Source: Eucommia ulmoides (lineage: Eukaryota; Streptophyta; Magnoliopsida; Garryales; Eucommiaceae). Taken from it: 64,000 nucleotides of DNA. How positions within the stretch are numbered: the stretch's first letter is position 1; every line of letters begins with the position of its first letter. The stretch is taken from assembly GCA_016647705.1 (NCBI GenBank), contig CM028325.1, positions 26,578,474-26,642,473 of the forward strand. Reading direction: 5' to 3'. Shown here piece after piece: positions 22,440-33,447 of the stretch. A model generated the notes under the pieces. That model worked only from the letters and a program-made list of their open reading frames with translations, had not been told where the DNA came from and searched no databases. Position numbers and translations under genes: made by a program.

Positions 22440-23590
22440 CATTTGATCATACAATGGGTGTGTTGATATAAAAGGAAGTCATGTGTTATTATCAACACAG
22501 TATCATTTTCTTTTAAAATACAGTTTTTGTTAATATATAACAAATTAGCATGGTTAAGCCAAGATTATACCGTCTTGAATATAACATGGTCTCGTGTTAT
22601 ATTCAACACGGTATTATTTTTAATTTTTTTAAATTCAATTCATGTTAATATACCGGGAATTATCATTTTGTTAAGACAAGACTATACCGTCTTGAATATA
22701 ACACGGTCTCGTGTTATATTCAACATGGTATTAATTTTTTTATTTTTTTTAAAATTCAATATTTGTCTGGGGTAAGACAATATTATATCGTGCTGAATAT
22801 AATATGAGTGTCGTGTTTATATTCAACTTGGTATCATTTTTAATTTTTTTTAAAATTCAATTTTTGTTTATACAAGGAATTATAAGGGGTAAGCCAATTT
22901 TAATTTTTTTTTAAATTCAATTTTTGTTTATACATGGAATTACAAGGGGTAAGCCAAGATTATACCGTGTTGAATGTAACACAGTATCGTGTTATATTCA
23001 ACATGGTACGTATTATATGCAACATGGTAACAATTTTATTTTTTCTAAAATTAAATTTTTATTTATACAAGCAATTACCATAAGTAAGCCAAGATTATAT
23101 CGTGTTGAATATAACACGGTCTTATGTTATATTCAACATGGCATCAATTTTAATTTTTTTAAATTCAATTTTTTTCTGGGTAAGCCAAGATTATATGTGT
23201 TGAATATAACACTGTCTTGTGTTATATTCAACATGGTATCATTTTTATTTTATTTTTTTAAATTTAATTTCTGTTTATAAAAGGAATTACAAAGGGTAAG
23301 CCAAGATTATAATGTGTTGAATATAACACGATTTCATGTTATATTCAACATGGTATCATCTTTAATTTTTTTTTTAAATTTAATTTTTGTTTATACAAGG
23401 AATTACAAGGGATAATCCAAGATTATACCGTGTTGAATGTAATACGGTCTCAAGTTATATTCAACATGATATCAATTTTATTTTATTTTAAATTCAATTT
23501 TTGTTTATAGAAGGAATTATCAGGGGTAAGCCAAGATTATACCGTGTTGAATATAACACAGTCTCGTGTTATATTCAACATGAAAAGCTT
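22440..23590. repeat. Nine-unit tandem hairpin array
   Basis: Nine units, centred near 22585, 22705, 22810, 22985, 23115, 23210, 23325, 23440 and 23557, each contain GTGTTGAATATAACAC, then about six bases, then GTGTTATATTCAACAT. Each can therefore fold into a stem of about 16 bp. Between hairpins lie AT-rich linkers with TTTTTGTTTATACAAGGAAT and GGGTAAGCCAAGATTATA. The spacing is mostly 95-130 bp with one larger gap (about 180 bp). Small open frames through the array are by-products of the repeat. Confidence 0.85.
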
Positions 23591-23600
23591 CTAGCGAGAG

Positions 23601-24790
23601 AAAATGTTTTGATTCGGGATTTCAGCTTTGGATTTCAGATAGAATTTCTAACTCTTTTAATATATGTATTTAATTTCTCCATTGTGAGATTTATGTCATT
23701 ATTTTCGGTGAATTATAGTTATTAGTTCACATGAAATAATTATGATTATATGAAAATTATTTAGAAATCATGCCTACGTGTCTTATTTGTTGGATTAATT
23801 AAAGACACGTATTAGAGGGGTTAAAATTCTACTGAGCGTTGGCTCATAACCTCACAGTTTTGATTGTAAGGCCAGTGAGAGCGAAACTGCGAGAGGAATT
23901 ATATTAGAATTTTGTAGCTATTATTTACTGTTGTAAAATGGACAGTAAAATTCGGAATAATTTATTATTGTGATCAATCGACAAGAATTATTTTAATTAT
24001 TCTGATTTCTACAATTCACTAATTAAATCGAGTCAATTTGAAAACATAAAACAATATTTATATGAAATATTATATACATGCATATATATTATGCATGTAA
24101 AAATATAGTAAACCGGTTTCCCAACAATAGTAAAATAGTGGATAACCATTTAATGTTTCAGTTTTAAGAATGGATTTATTATACTTTGAATATTTTATTA
24201 ATTATTAAAATACTAATATTTGGTTTTGTAAATAATTTAATGGTATATATTTTTATTTATTTCAAGAATTTAACTGAATTTATTTGAGAATAGTATGGCG
24301 CCAGATATTTTATTTGGAATTCTATTTAACTTGGAATAATTGTATTTATTAATTTTTTGTAATAATTGTTGTTAAAATTTATTGTTGTAAAATTTGAATC
24401 GATAATTATAATTATCGTCGTAATTGTAAAATTTCTCAGATTTATAATGGATATTCAGTTTTAGTATTAATTCTCCAAAGTAGAGAGATCAAGTGGCGGC
24501 CCTGAGAGACCGGGTCGTAACAGGTAAGATCGACGGTAGAAGGTCACTAAGTGATTTTTCTAGAATCCCCACGATCCCATGCATATAGAGAGATATAATT
24601 GTTTTACATTTTATAGTGGGATTATGGACAGTTTCCATGAGGTTAAAGAGGGGATCATAGTGGGAATGGCGACATGAACGGACTATGCAGGATAAATTGT
24701 CTATATATGAAGACGGGTATCAGGAGGTCAATGTATTGCCTTTTACATACGGAAAGATTATCACCGCAAACAGACTAATTTATTCTCACA
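23601..24790. other. Non-coding AT-rich DNA, possible LTR relic
   Basis: No gene. Sequence such as CGTTGGCTCATAACCTC (23837) and GGCCCTGAGAGACCGGGTCG (24497) suggests a decayed LTR, but neither end, nor a primer-binding site or polypurine tract, was found. Confidence 0.35.
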
Positions 24791-24797
24791 CCAGGGG

Positions 24798-25052
24798 TTA
24801 TTTGACCGACACCACACCGGTGTCCTTTGGAGTTAACTGGTTTTGCAAATTCAGGTTATAGGTTGTAGAGGTTTCTAACACGTGGGAAGTTGTTTGCATG
24901 TGTTGGAGATTTTTGGCAACATCATCATCCTCCACTTCTTTTGTGGCGACTTTTATTCTAGCAGGTAACCATCTTCCAGAACCGAAAGTGATGTCAGTTT
25001 TTTTTCTCTCTCTTAACCTTTTTTCTTCTTCATTCTCCTTCTTCTTTGGCAT
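24798..25052 (-). CDS. Small lysine-rich ORF, unrecognised
   Basis: 84 codons starting MPKKKENEEEKRLRERKKTD, then a more ordinary stretch (TFGSGRWLPARIKVATKEVE). The highly charged N-terminus looks nuclear in character. It is not recognised. It is short, has no clear continuation, and lies next to decayed repeats, so it may be a captured or relic exon. It differs from the surrounding AT-rich DNA in being moderately GC-balanced (24800-25190). Confidence 0.25.
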   Translation of the reverse strand: MPKKKENEEEKRLRERKKTDITFGSGRWLPARIKVATKEVEDDDVAKNLQHMQTTSHVLETSTTYNLNLQNQLTPKDTGVVSVK

Positions 25053-25129
25053 TGCTTCGAGATCTGACCACGCGGCGGCGAATCTTTATAGAAATGACAC
25101 GGTCACATGGTCAAATCTATAAAGATTCA

Positions 25130-26632
25130 ATGCGATGTGGCACGGGAGGAGGAGGAGAAGAAGACAGTCGGTGACAGGGTAAGAGTGGAGTTTAGTTTTT
25201 TTTAATTTATTTAAAAATAAAAAGGTAAAAAATTAATTATTGTAAAAACATATGGGTCTTATAATGTTTTAAAAAATCAAAGAAAAAATAAATAATTTTT
25301 TAATAGTGGTAAAAATATTTGAATCTATTTATCTAAAATATTCAGTCAAATACCATGAAAGGGAGATTTTGTGACTTCAACAAAATGACGTGGAAGTAAT
25401 TAGTAAAAATTATTTTAACTTATCTGTTAAAAAATTAAAAATTAATTAATCATTAACCTAAATCTATATTTTAAATCACGCCTAATTGGCTAATTACTCC
25501 AAACAAAAGTCACCTTTGATGACATCTTTTTCAATACTTCTAAAATTTTAAAATATAGGTAAATTTCACCATTGATCCTTAAACTTTACCTCCAATGATA
25601 ATTTTGTCCTTAAATTATTTTATTAGCCAATTTCCTCCCTAAACAAACATATAATTCCAATCAAGGCCAATTTTAGCAGTCCGTTAAATTTAGGATGGAA
25701 AAAGTTCATTTGATGTGCACATGACCTTTTATTAGGGCCAAAAATGTAATTTTGTCAATTTTTTTCTATCCAATTTGCAAGTTAAAAAAAATCAAAAGTA
25801 TATTTGATGGTGTGAAGATCATACCATGGTGATGATAGAAAAAAGTGGCCGAAGAGATACTAATTCATCAATTTCATATAACATAAACAAGGAAGATAAC
25901 TCGACAATGTCCATGCCCATCATTATATAAATCTAGCAATGAAGTCTTGAGATTATAACTTTTTGTTAAGGGTGTTCATAGGGCGGATTCCTTTGACTCG
26001 AGTCAAGCTGTAATATTTAAATATAATCTTTAGGAAGTCTTGAATTCATATATTGAATCTAAATCTAATCCCATATCCAAATCCACTTAGAGAATGCGTG
26101 TTAATTTGGCCAAACCCATCTTATAATTTTATTTTATTTTATTTTTTTGACAAATTAGCATCAATTTTTTTTACAAGTATACTGAAAAATGATGGATATA
26201 CAACTAGTTTTAGACCCGCATAATATGCTAGTCTAGAAAAAAATATATTAATATATATATTTTCATTTGAATATTTTGATGTTATAATTTGAATTCTTTA
26301 TCTACATATAACAAAAAATATATAGCATTTTTTAAAGAATAAAAAAAAAAATTAGGGGTTCACTTGAATTTTTTATAAATTAGGGGAGTATATGAATTTT
26401 TAAAGATTATAATTTATTTTTCCTAAAAATAAAGGGGTGAAAAGGTATATTTAAAAAAAAATAGGGATGATTAGTTCATAAAAAATCTAAGGTCGCCATA
26501 TTAATAGTGGAAAAATATATATTGGTCATTGATTTGATAGTAATAAAGAGATTTGAGAGATGTTGTTTTTTGAGTTGTGGTTTATTCTTAGTCTTGGCTT
26601 CCACTTTTAGTATATAGTATATGATCTCTTTT

Positions 26633-26635
<3 letters not shown>
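25130..26635. other. AT-rich intergenic DNA
   Basis: No gene seen. At 25560-25740 the words CTTAAACTTTACC and TTAAATTATTTTATTAGCC resemble one end of a Mutator-type MITE, with no matching partner nearby. Poly-A and poly-T runs are common. Confidence 0.5.

Positions 26636-26674
<39 letters not shown>
26636..26674. repeat. Poly-T tract (39 T)
   Basis: Uninterrupted T run between TTTTAGG and GCCATGG. A (TA)n microsatellite follows at 26747-26773. Confidence 0.85.
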
Positions 26675-26676
<2 letters not shown>

Positions 26677-27680
26677 CATGGTTTCCAAATTTTGGGGTCC
26701 AATATGTGTCCAACCCAACGAGTTATAAAGTTTGGTCCATCATTCATTATATATATATATATATATATATATAATGTTGCAATAGGTTCAAATTGTTCTA
26801 TCCAAATGCCCTCTATGCCCTCTTATAGGTTTTTAACAGTAGCTTATCGCAAGATTTGGTATCGCTGGATTATGGTCAATAGCTCCATATTGTTTTCTTC
26901 TATTCTTCTTATTTTTGTGTGATCGCAAGCCATACTTTGTGATTTCAACCTAATTTTTTCTTCAAAATTGATTTTTGTCTTCACAAGCAGCATATTGATT
27001 TTGATATAAGTTCGATTGAAATTGCAATTGCAATTGCCTATTCGTTTGCAGTTGTACATTCGATTGTGATTTGTCCTTACGATTGCTGATTTTCATGCGA
27101 TTTGCAACTACAATTTCGACTGGTTCATCGATTTTCACGTTCTTAATCAAATATCATAGTTTCAGAAGAATCTGTAAAGATAAGGTACTTTTTTAGAGCT
27201 GTGTGTTCGTATTGATTTAAATCGAGTGATTTATTTGATGCTATTGTGATTTCTTAAAGTATCAATTATTTTTTTGATCGAATTTGCAGATTTCTTGTCT
27301 TTATTGCGATTGATATAGTGATACTGTAAATTTTACACCACTAAAGTTGTTTAATTTAGTGTGTATTGATTCAATTATATGTTCTTTTTTTGCATTTTTT
27401 AATAATATTAAAGTTGTTTAATTTAGTGTGTATTGATTCGATTATATGTTCCCTTTTTGCGTTTTTTAATATTTTTTTTGGTTTAATATAGTGATACAGT
27501 GATTTTTGGTATGTTATATGTTCCTGATACAATGACTTTTTTTATATTGCAGTTTATTGATGGACCGTCATTCATCTTTGTTGTTTCTTTGCAAGTTTGA
27601 TGAGTCAACGCATGTTTTTAATGGAAGTGAGAATTTTTCATAAGTCAACTTAATTGCTAAGGTATTTCTAAGTGAAAAAG

Positions 27681-30218
27681 TGTAAGACCATAATTTTAGC
27701 ATGTACATAATTTGAGCTGCATTTTAGAGCATTCAGAAAAATGCGGGGTGGAAATGTGTCATTTAATATTTAAATTAAAAGTTTAGGGGTCAATTAGTAA
27801 TTTTAGAAACATTCATTTTAAACTTTGGGATTTAAATGTCCACTCAAAGAAAATTAGGGGAGGATAATGTAATTTAAAAAAAATATACCTATATATATAT
27901 ATAGCTGCGGGATCAAGAAAACCCAACGCAGAGAGAGATCGATCTTGACGTGGCAATCTAAGGGAGCAAGGAGATCCACTATAAACATGCATATATATAC
28001 CTACATCCATGCAAACAGAGAAGAGAAAACCAAGAAAAATAAGAAAAATCTGGAAACAGAGAAGAGAGAGAGATTGGGCGTGAGGTGGTCGGCGGTGTGC
28101 TCCTCTGGCAGGTGTACGTGTGGCGTCGTCGTTCAGTGTGTCGTCTCGTGCGTGAGGGTCTGTTCAGATGTTGGGTGGGTGTGTGCGTGTTATCACCGGC
28201 GTGTGTGCGACAGTGTGTGTGTGTGTTGTTGGGTGAGCGTCGGATGTGGGTGTGTGATCAGTGGTCGTGTGGTTGGTGTATGCTTCTATGTGTAGGTGTG
28301 TTGATCGCATGTGGGTGTATGTGCCATTGACGATGTGTGTGCAATCGGTGTTGTGTGTGTGTCTGTTCATCTGTGTGTGCGACTCTCTGTGTGTATGTGT
28401 GTGTGTGTGCTGTGCAGATGTGTGGGGGGGGTTGATGTGTGTGGAAGCGTCGGAGTGGTGTGTGTGTGTGTGCTTTGATCGTGAAAAAGGGACGACGAGT
28501 AAAGACGCCAGAGCTGGTGAGGATAGAGAGAGAAGTGTTTGGTCTGAAACGAAGCAGGAGCAGACGAAGAAGACGACCGTCGCCGCAGCGATGAGATCCA
28601 TCGCCGCGGCGGTGAGCTTCTGCGTGCAAAACTACTGTTGCATCGCCGCAGCGGTGAGACCGTCGCCATAGCAGTGAAGACCTAGGCAGAAAACAGTAAA
28701 CTTCAACAATTCATAAAAAGGGTAAAATTTCGACCGATTTCTAATTTTGTTAAAAATTGAATTTCTAGCATCAAAATTTTTGTAACTGTTAAAATTAATA
28801 ATTGTGACAATAGTAATATTTACAACTGTTAATTTAAAAAAAAAATAAATATTGTACAGTAAATCTTAATGTCGTGAATTGAGGTAAATAGTAATTGGGG
28901 AGTAGGAAATTACGAAACTTAGGGCCGTGCATTCATATTAGAATTGTTTAAAAATAAAATATTAATTTAAGCCTATCGTTGTTAGGTTCACAGGCCCCGA
29001 TGTCCCAATAGGTTGTCGATAGTAACGTCTTTGCAAGGCGGAGAACGAGATGAGTGTACTGTCTTCTATGTAAATGTACAAATTTTATTTTCGTATAAAT
29101 TGTGAAAAAATGTGTTTATTAAAATTGGACAATTTTACAACTTATATTGGTCAAATAGATTTCTAAATGTAGAGGATGATTTTTGGTTTGGCTATGTCAT
29201 AGTTTTGATCCCGTCAGGAGGGTATGTCCTATGGGATGGTTTTGACTTGCTAGGAGGGCATGTCCTACAGGTGGTTGATTATATTATGACATGTCCAGAG
29301 GGTTAGTCCGACAAGTGGTTGTTGATATTATGACATGTTCGGAAGGTTAGTCCGGCAGATGGATGTTAATATTATGACATGTTCGGAATGTTAGTCTGAC
29401 AGATGGTTGTTGATATTATGATATATCCGGAGGGTTAGTTCAACAGATGGTTGTTGGTATTATAACCTGTTAGGAGGATTAGTCCTGCAGGTGGTTGATT
29501 GACCCGTCAAGGGTGCAAACCCTGCGGCTGGTACAGTACCGTTACAACTCTCGATCGTGAGTTAAAAATGATCTTATAGCTAGTAGGAAAGTGGTGTGAG
29601 ATATTTTATTATACGGTAAACTGTCTGGATTGATTTGGTTTAGACATGTTTTTTTAAATGGATTGGTGACAGTATAATATTTTTTTACACTGGTTGACGT
29701 AAAATATTTGGATTGGGTGTTTTTAAATATATGAGTTTATTTCAGTGGTGACAGAAAAATTGGATTTTCGTACGGTATGTGATTATATAATATTATATTT
29801 TGAAACATAGTGTTTAATGGTTATACTTGATCCATACAAAATGTTTTTATTATGAAGACAGTATACCGATAAAAAAAATTAGTTTCAAGTGCCGCAAATA
29901 GGAGTGGGTCCACTACTGACACTAGGTAGAGTCCGAAGGTAATGTCAACTTGGGAGTGGGCAACTCAAAGGCGAACCATGGAGGGATCAGCATATTGTTT
30001 GGTGATTTTTGTTGTACATATATTTGGGACGGGTGTGTCCCATATTTTTGGAAAAGAGATTGAGGTATTGTTTTGAGATAAAATATTGACAGTGGTACGC
30101 GTGTGTCTGAGTATGTATGTATATATATTTGTATGTTTTTCTGGTTGGCTGGTCAGGGAATGTCATGCTGACGTCATGCCCGACTCCGGGTGATGGTTGC
30201 CCGAGGTGGAGTGTGACA
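27681..30218 (+). mobile_element. Solo LTR, 2.5 kb, TSD AAAAG (family L)
   Basis: The unit begins TGTAAGACCATAAT and ends GGAGTGTGACA, with TG..CA termini. It is flanked by exact 5-bp duplications AAAAG (27676-27680 and 30219-30223). Conserved words are shared with the reverse-oriented copy at 57954-60835, for example GTACCGTTACAACTCTCGAT near 29530. There is no internal gag-pol, so it is a solo LTR left by LTR-LTR recombination. The TGT(A)AGACC start and the length suggest a Ty3/gypsy element. It contains a GT-rich block (28080-28480) and a minisatellite (29205-29495). Confidence 0.85.
29205..29495. repeat. Minisatellite inside the solo LTR
   Basis: About five to six imperfect units of 50-60 bp, sharing GGTTAGTCCGACAGATGGTTG and TTGATATTATGACATGT. 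They are within the 3' half of the LTR, where the related LTR at 57954 carries a different, shorter tandem repeat. Confidence 0.7.
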
Positions 30219-30950
30219 AAAAGACTCTATGCCAGTGAGTTTTATTTGACTTACTCTCTCCTGAAACATCCTAGTGTTCATGGGGGGATGAGAATGCTTA
30301 TGGAAACATGATTAAACTATCAAACTATTTTGGACTTCATCGTATAAACGTTACTATTAATCTTGATAGTGTTCAGAGTAGTGTACGGAGTTCATCTAAT
30401 AGTAAAGTGACATTGAATTTGACGACAATTCGGAATGAGTATGACAAGATTGAGAAATATTTCTTACCTAAATATTGTCTTCATAAAAAATAGAATCGAT
30501 TATCAACTGACTGGAGATATGGTATTCAGGGGGTGGAACAACGTTTTTGCTGCTAGTTCTCATTTTAGGTCTGTTTTGCTTAAGTATGCTATTAAAATTA
30601 GTTTTGAATTTTGTTATTTGAAAAATGAAAAGACAAAGATTATAGTTTGTTGCAAAATGAAGATGATATATTGATGTGATTGGTTTGTTCATTCTATGGT
30701 TGATAATTGGGTGTTTCTACATTAAAAAACTTGATCTTGATCACACTTGTGGTGCATCTTGTCAAACTACATCTAATTCTCGAATGAGTTTTGATGTTGT
30801 TGCAAGTTGCACAGTTAATGAAATTCATAAGAAACCTCTTAAGTGTGAGGTTTTAGTTGACTTTAAAGAACAATTGGGTTAGATATAACTTACAACATGA
30901 ATGGCTAGCATTGGATAAAACAATAAATTGTGTTTTGGGGGGATCGATTA

Positions 30951-31416
30951 ATGGGATATAATTAGTTTTGTTATTTTTACATATTTTTTATTTATATTAA
31001 ATTGTCCTTTCTTCTTGATATATACATATTTTTAATATCTATTTCTTAGTTGTTTGATGTTTCAAGAGACAAATAACGGTTCAAATCAAAAAAAAATATA
31101 GCATAAATATAATGTGTATTTATATTTGATCTTATATATCTTATACGTAATTGAGGAAAGAATATATATTTTCTTTTTTGTATAATTGAGGATTATTTAC
31201 AGAAATACTAAATTAGAAATAATATACGAAAATTTACAAAAATTAGACATAAAATTTAATTACAAAAATTATAAAAACAACATATGAGTATTAAATTTAG
31301 TAATAATACTGAAATTAATTAAACAACATATGTAACTGTAAATAATTTTTATTCATTAAATTAATTAAAATTAATTATATGTAAATATAGAAACTACATT
31401 TCTACCTTCATATTTT
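30951..31416. other. AT-rich intergenic DNA
   Basis: No gene or repeat with clear borders seen between the truncated MULE and the split MITE. Confidence 0.5.
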
Positions 31417-32731
31417 GTTAGAAGTGTTGAGAATTTAAAGTGCTGAAATTATAAGTATTAAATTTATTAAGTGTTGAATATATTAAGTATTCAATTTTTT
31501 AATATTTAAAAAAATTATTTTTGTACAAGTTTTTATTTCTAAAATAATTTTTACAACAATATTTTTTTTTTAAATATTCTCTATCTACAACTTTATTTTT
31601 TTGAAAATATTCTCTATTTACAACTTTCTCTCTTTATTTTTTCTCAATTTACCATATATAATTTTTTTTATATATTTTTGTGGGCAAAATACATTTTAAA
31701 CTCTCTAATTATTGACACGTTTTTAAGTAGTCATTCTAAATTTGAGCGTTTTATTTTAAACCTTTTACGAATCAACACGTTTTTAAATGGTCATTCTCTC
31801 AGAAATTTTATCCAAAGTAACAAAATGAATGGGCAAAATAGTAATTTCATATTTTTTTAATTTTTAAATCATTTTCACTTTTTCTTTTTCTTCTTCTTCT
31901 TCTCTCTCTCTCCCGCTCAACTTTTTCTCTCTCTCTCTCCCTCATTTCCTCTCTCTCTCTCCCGCTCAACTCTCTCTCTCTCTTTCTCCCTCTCTCCTTC
32001 TCCTCCTCCCCACTAGAAAGCACTTCCTGTTACGGGAGTGTTTCATCCCCTGTTACACAGGGGGTGAACACCTCCTGCAATGGGGGATGCTTCACACCTG
32101 TTACATAGGGGGTAACAGGGGGTGTTTTACCGCCTTGTAACACAGGGGGTGAAACACCCTTGAGTGAACACCCCACCTCCTATTACGAGGGTGAACCACC
32201 CCCATAATAGGGGTGCTTTCCGGTAGGGAGGGGGGAAGGAAAGGAGAAAAGAAAAGAGAGAAAGAAGTGAAGAAAAAAAAGTAAAAGAAAAAGAAAAAAT
32301 TGATTAAAAAATAAAAAAATGTAAAATGATAATTTTGCCCTTTAAATTCTGTTACTTTGGACGAAATTTCTAACTGAATGACCATTTAAAAATGTGTTGA
32401 AACGCATATAGTTTAAAATGAAACGCACAAACTTAAAAGGATTATTTAGCAACGTGTCAATAGTTAGAGGGTTTAGAATGTATTTTGTCCTAGTTTTTTT
32501 TTTTTTTTTGGTGACATTTTACAGTATTGGTATAAAATGTTGGTTGTGATAATTAGATATTCTATAGTGTTAAATAATAAGTGTTAAAAAATTAAGTGAA
32601 TCACGCTTCACTTAAAATTTTGAACAATTTTTTAAGTAATTCTTATTTTTTAAGCGATTATTTCATTTTGCCATGAAACACATTTAATTTGGTAATTACT
32701 TAATGCATTTAGTTTTAACGACATGTTTGGT
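31417..32731. mobile_element. AT-rich TIR MITE, copy 3, split by a MULE-MITE
   Basis: The outer parts, 31417-31681 and 32491-32731, carry the words of the family at 1408-1870 and 2031-2532 in reverse orientation. Examples are AGTGCTGAAATTATAAGT, AAAATTTTGAACAATTTTTT and ACGACATGTTTGGTT at the right tip. Removing the 809-bp insertion at 31682-32490 rejoins them. The left tip is degraded. Confidence 0.55.
31682..32490. mobile_element. MULE-type MITE, family M copy 1 (809 bp)
   Basis: Long terminal inverted repeats: the left end GGGCAAAATACATTTTAAAC and the right end GTTTAGAATGTATTTTGTCC match as reverse complements, and both halves carry the CTATTGACACGTTTTTAAG / CAACGTGTCAATAG words. The centre is CT-rich, then has CACCCCTGTTACAC..GGGGGTG-type hairpins, then is GA-rich. 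The flanks TATTTTTGT and TAGTTTTTT agree at 7 of 9 bases, consistent with an old 9-bp duplication. Related copies are at 45043-45722 and 60918-61610. Confidence 0.7.
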
Positions 32732-33447
32732 TGGACAGAATCGAGGCGAAATAGAATCTTCATTCCACCCTCGATTACCATTTCGTTGTTTGGTTGATTC
32801 CATTAGAATGAAAACCAAAGAAATAAAATTTCATTTGAAATGGGCTGGAATCAAGTCCAACCTAATAGAATCAAAATTAAAATGACAAAAAACTCAATTG
32901 TTGATCCAGTCCAATCCAGAAATTAGATAACAAAAATAGAAAATTAAGAACAAAAACAAAAATTAAAAAACAGAAAATTGAAAACAAAAACAAAAAATTA
33001 GAAAACAAAAAATTGAGAACGGAAAATTGAGAACAAAAATTGAAAATTGAGAACAGAAATATAAATAGAAAATTAGAAAACAGAAACTGAAAATTGAGAA
33101 TAGAAACTAAAAATTGATGACAGAAACAGAAAATTAAGAACAAAAATAGAAATTAGAGAACAGAATTAGAAATTAGAGAATAGAAATTGAAAATTGAATG
33201 GAATTGTGAAATATAATAAAACGAGTAAAGGAATGGAATTGTGAAATATAATAAAATTTTATTATAAGGGTTATAATGAAAATTTTATTATGTTTGACTA
33301 TTTCATTCATTTTCTCATTCTATAACAATTAAACTAGTAAATAAAATAGTGATTTTATTAACAATTTTATTCAATTTCTTCTCTAATTCCATTATTTCTT
33401 CTATGTCATTCCACTATCATTTTATTTTGTCCAACCAAATGAGCCGT
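32710..33447. mobile_element. Inverted-repeat element with internal microrepeats
   Basis: The ends ATGTTTGGTTGGACAGAAT (32723) and TTTTGTCCAACCAAATGAG (33425) are inverted matches. Between them, 32890-33190 consists of irregular AAAATTGAGAACAGAAA units. It is non-coding and of MITE type. Confidence 0.5.

Larger units (their letters stand above)
14120..23600. mobile_element. Decayed Mutator-like element with transposase and ULP1-like gene (VANDAL-like layout)
   Basis: Composite unit inferred from content: 5' UTR and intron (about 14290-15240), MULE transposase on plus (15255-17412), ULP1-like gene on minus (17800-21910), and a hairpin array (22440-23590). The motif GTTGAATATAAC or its reverse complement recurs from about 14780 to 23580. 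It is found in the 5' UTR intron, the transposase intron, the spacer between the converging 3' ends, most introns of the minus gene and the right flank. No long terminal inverted repeats and no target duplication were found, so both borders are estimates. MULEs lacking TIRs, such as the VANDAL group, are known in plants. Confidence 0.55.
27559..30950 (+). pseudogene. MULE transposase N-terminal fragment split by a solo LTR
   Basis: Left part 27559-27680 opens MDRHSSLLFLCKFDESTHVF, the N-terminal style of mudrA proteins, with a TAA soon after. The right part resumes at about 30224 after the LTR. It shows FAASSHFRSVLLKYAIKISF (30540-30605), then the DNA-binding zinc region (LDHTCGASCQTTSNSRMS, 30733-30790), and stops at 30880. 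Catalytic MULE and SWIM domains are missing, so the copy is truncated near 30950. The T-rich 26800-27550 upstream may be its leader. The organisation mirrors the better preserved transposase at 15255, but the sequences belong to different subfamilies. Confidence 0.7.

Noticed and set aside
22440..23590. CRISPR-like regular array
   Set aside because: Repeats are long palindromic pairs with AT-rich, mutually similar linkers, not unique spacers, and the DNA is plant.
28085..28671. Overlapping ORFs on both strands in GT-rich DNA
   Set aside because: Low-complexity Cys/Val or His/Thr runs caused by the GT repeat within the solo LTR; no domain and both strands open at once.
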